Below are positions 61,983 to 64,000 of a stretch of DNA of 64,000 nucleotides, in pieces (the first letter of the stretch is position 1; each line of letters opens with the position of its first letter). Where the stretch lies: assembly GCF_902833055.1 (NCBI RefSeq), contig NZ_CADFEJ010000003.1, positions 62,001-126,000 on the forward strand, in the 5' to 3' direction. Below the pieces are notes generated by a model. It was not told the origin of the DNA and searched no databases. It saw nothing but the letters and a program-made list of their open reading frames with translations. This DNA comes from Burkholderia territorii. GTDB taxonomy: Bacteria; Pseudomonadota; Gammaproteobacteria; Burkholderiales; Burkholderiaceae. The position numbers were made by a program, and so were the translations under genes.

Positions 61983-63563
61983 TCACGGTTCGAGCAGGCG
62001 CTGCAGCCTCAGTTCCTCGAAATCCAGCTCGGATTCTATGCGGTGCAACACCGCGTCGTCGACGCGGCCGTCGCGATGCAGGTCGAGCAGCGCGTCGCGC
62101 GACACGCCGACCAGCTCGAGCTCGACGCGCAGCATCCGCGCGCGCACGTCCGCCGGCTCCGCGCCGTCGCGGTGCGCGCGTTCGTTGAACGCGACGCGGC
62201 TGCGATATTCGGTCAGCAGCCGGTCGAGCGATGCGCGTTCGAGGCCCGAGCCGCGCTGCCCGCGCGCATCGAGCTCGGCGAGCGCCGCGCCGAACGTGGC
62301 TGCGCGCACCGCGTGCTCGGACATCGTGTGCCGCGCGGCCGGGCGCAGCTTCAGCACACGGATCAGCGGCGCGAGCGTGCCGCCTTGCACGACGAGCGTC
62401 GCGATGATCAGCAGGAACGTGCTGAACAGGATCAGGTCGCGCCCGGGGAAATTGCTCGGCAGCGCGATCGCGGCCGCGAGGCTCACGACGCCGCGCATGC
62501 CGGACCAGCCGAGCACGACGGCCTCGCGCCACGACCACGGCGCGTGGCCCGCTCGCGGCGCGCGCAGGCGGCCCGGCAGCCACATCGCGACGAACACCCA
62601 GACGACGCGCGCGGCGATCGCGGCGGCCGTCGCCGGCAGCGCGACGCGCAGGCCGGCCATCAGCACCGCGCCTTCGTGGTTCACGCGCGCGAGGATCGCA
62701 TGCAGCGCGAGGCCGATCAGGATGAACACGAGCGCGTCGAGCACGAACACGATCGCTTCCCAGGTCGCCTTCGCCTTGATCCGCATGTCGGCGTCGAACA
62801 CGCGATGTTGACGCACGCCGAGCACGAGGCCGCAGGTCACGACCGACAGCACGCCGGAGCCGTGCACGGCTTCCGCGATGCCGTAGCTGCCCCACGCCAT
62901 CGCGAAGGTCACGACGATGCCGAGCATCGGCTCGCGCAGGCGTTGCAGCACCCAGCACATCGCATGGCCGCATGCGAGACCGATCGCGATGCCGATCAGC
63001 GTGAGCGAGAAGAACAGGCCGGTCGCGCTAGCAGTCGTGATCGTGACGGCGAGCGCGGCCGAAACGGCCATTTGATACAGCAGCAGGCCCGACGCATCGT
63101 TGACGAGGCTTTCGCCCTCGAGCACCGCGACGAGCCGCGCGGGTAGCGGATGGCGTTGCAGGATCGCCTTCGCGGCGACCGCATCGGGCGGCGACACGAT
63201 CGCGCCGAGCGTGAAGCATGCGGCCCACGGCAGCGACGGATCGGCCGCATGCACGGCGAGCGCGACCGCAACCGTCGTGAATGCCACCGCGCCGAGCGCG
63301 AGCGATGTGATCGAGCCGAGCTCGCGCCGGAATTCCTTCCATGCCGTGTAGAAGCCGCTCGACATCAGCAGCGGCGGCAACACGGCTGCGAGGAGCAGCG
63401 CCGGGTCCATGTCGGGCACGCCCTTGCCGGCGACGGCCACCACGCAGCCGCCGAGCAGCAGCACGACGGCCGGCGGAATCGAGATGCGCTCGGCGATCCA
63501 CGTCAGCGCGCCCGCGGCGCAGATCAACAGCAGCAGGTAGTGAAACAGTTCGACGTTGGTCAT
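61983..63563 (-). CDS. CPA1-family Na+/H+ antiporter
   Basis: This 526-aa exchanger has about 12 transmembrane helices, the ion-binding motif ND in [26 protein letters not shown], and the conserved Arg in [10 protein letters not shown] charged cytoplasmic tail of about 120 residues follows the last helix. The start at 63563 ([10 protein letters not shown]) is preferred over a 27-residue extension that overlaps the XapX gene. It follows that gene by 10 bases. Confidence 0.92.
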   Translation of the reverse strand: MTNVELFHYLLLLICAAGALTWIAERISIPPAVVLLLGGCVVAVAGKGVPDMDPALLLAAVLPPLLMSSGFYTAWKEFRRELGSITSLALGAVAFTTVAVALAVHAADPSLPWAACFTLGAIVSPPDAVAAKAILQRHPLPARLVAVLEGESLVNDASGLLLYQMAVSAALAVTITTASATGLFFSLTLIGIAIGLACGHAMCWVLQRLREPMLGIVVTFAMAWGSYGIAEAVHGSGVLSVVTCGLVLGVRQHRVFDADMRIKAKATWEAIVFVLDALVFILIGLALHAILARVNHEGAVLMAGLRVALPATAAAIAARVVWVFVAMWLPGRLRAPRAGHAPWSWREAVVLGWSGMRGVVSLAAAIALPSNFPGRDLILFSTFLLIIATLVVQGGTLAPLIRVLKLRPAARHTMSEHAVRAATFGAALAELDARGQRGSGLERASLDRLLTEYRSRVAFNERAHRDGAEPADVRARMLRVELELVGVSRDALLDLHRDGRVDDAVLHRIESELDFEELRLQRLLEP

Positions 63564-63573
63564 GAGCCTGGCG

Positions 63574-63837
63574 TCACGACGGTTTGCGGTCGTTCGCGGC
63601 ACCGCCCGGCAGCGCGCCGAACATGTGCTGACTGCATTGTGCATCGCGCCATGCGGTATTCAGCCGATAGCCGGCCAGCATCCGGCGCGCGAGCGGCAGG
63701 ATCTGTTCGCCGGCCAGCATGCCGAGCAGGCCGAGGAGCGCGATGATCGGCGGCGCCGGCGAATCCACGCCGAGCGCGCCGTAGATGACGCCGGCGAGGA
63801 CGCCTGCGAACAGCGACAGAAGATACGGTTTCATCAT
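63574..63837 (-). CDS. XapX-domain small membrane protein
   Basis: This 87-aa protein has two transmembrane helices with the XapX pattern LLSLFAGVLAGVIYGALGVD followed by SPAPPIIALLGLLGMLAGE, and a short polar tail. Function is unknown. Two adjacent ATGs (63837 and 63834) exist; GAGAG stands 6 bases before the first. It is the first gene of the group leading into the antiporter. Confidence 0.85.
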   Translation of the reverse strand: MMKPYLLSLFAGVLAGVIYGALGVDSPAPPIIALLGLLGMLAGEQILPLARRMLAGYRLNTAWRDAQCSQHMFGALPGGAANDRKPS

Positions 63838-64000
63838 GAAAATCTCTCGTGACGGGCCGATCGGGGCGCGGGGCGCGCCTTGGACGTGCTCGAAGCGTAT
63901 CGGGTTTACGTGTGGAACAAAAGGGCGGATGGCCGCTGGAGAGCCCCGTCGTCCGGAATTCGATCGATTCCATTTGTTGGATGTTCGAACGGCGGCTTTT

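Overview
The window is high-GC DNA from a Burkholderia, most likely the cepacia complex or a close relative. The evidence is a Burkholderia-type trimeric porin, a LipA/foldase pair very close to the B. cepacia/B. glumae lipase system, and a cellulose cluster with beta/gamma-proteobacterial genes (bcsE, bcsF, bcsG, bcsQ, bcsR). The mix of accessory metabolism and signalling genes would fit a secondary replicon, but that is inference.

Region 1 (391-25632) is the standout. Fifteen genes lie on the plus strand with almost no gaps and many 4-19 bp overlaps, so they look like one 25-kb transcription unit. It begins with a small double-glycine-leader peptide and a complete type I export apparatus: HlyD-like adaptor, C39-peptidase ABC exporter and TolC-like channel. 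The TolC stop overlaps the start of a biosynthetic block: an acyltransferase-ACP protein; a 2015-aa iterative synthase with FabL-type reductase, KS, chain-length-factor-like KS, KR and hotdog DH; a 1335-aa cytochrome P450 fused to a second KR/hotdog region; and a flavin monooxygenase. A LolCDE-like ABC pair, a LolA-like periplasmic protein, an outer-membrane barrel, a DUF4345 membrane protein, and a secreted lipase with its foldase follow. I read this as a system that makes an oxidised polyketide or fatty-acid-like lipid, moves it to the outer membrane or outside, and also secretes a processed peptide. Whether peptide and lipid are joined or act separately is not visible from sequence.

Region 2 (26056-32784) holds signalling and stress genes: a Crp/Fnr-type regulator, a membrane PAS-GGDEF-EAL protein, a haem-oxygenase-fold protein, an OmpR-type regulator lacking the phospho-acceptor Asp, a quinone-oxidoreductase-like protein and a SnoaL-fold protein. 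Region 3 (32881-39395) has an RstAB-like two-component pair divergent from a MipA/OmpV outer-membrane protein, an I78-type protease-inhibitor lipoprotein, an unusual lytic transglycosylase with a VirB9-like tail, and a general porin.

Region 4 (39854-44300) has a flavin-reductase-like protein, an exported protein of unknown function, and a phospholipid-synthesis group (CdsA-like, acyltransferase, CDP-alcohol phosphatidyltransferase) ending in what looks like the stump of an alpha/beta-hydrolase gene. Region 5 (44359-60569) is a GAF-GGDEF diguanylate cyclase divergent from a nine-gene cellulose operon in the order bcsB-Z-C-E-F-Q-A-G-R. The operon encodes cyclic-di-GMP-responsive synthase parts (PilZ domain in BcsA, RxGD in BcsE) and a phosphoethanolamine transferase (BcsG). 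Region 6 (60630-63837, minus strand) encodes a pirin, an OsmC-like protein, a CPA1 Na+/H+ antiporter and a XapX protein. I saw no rRNA, tRNA, CRISPR array, insertion sequence or phage gene.
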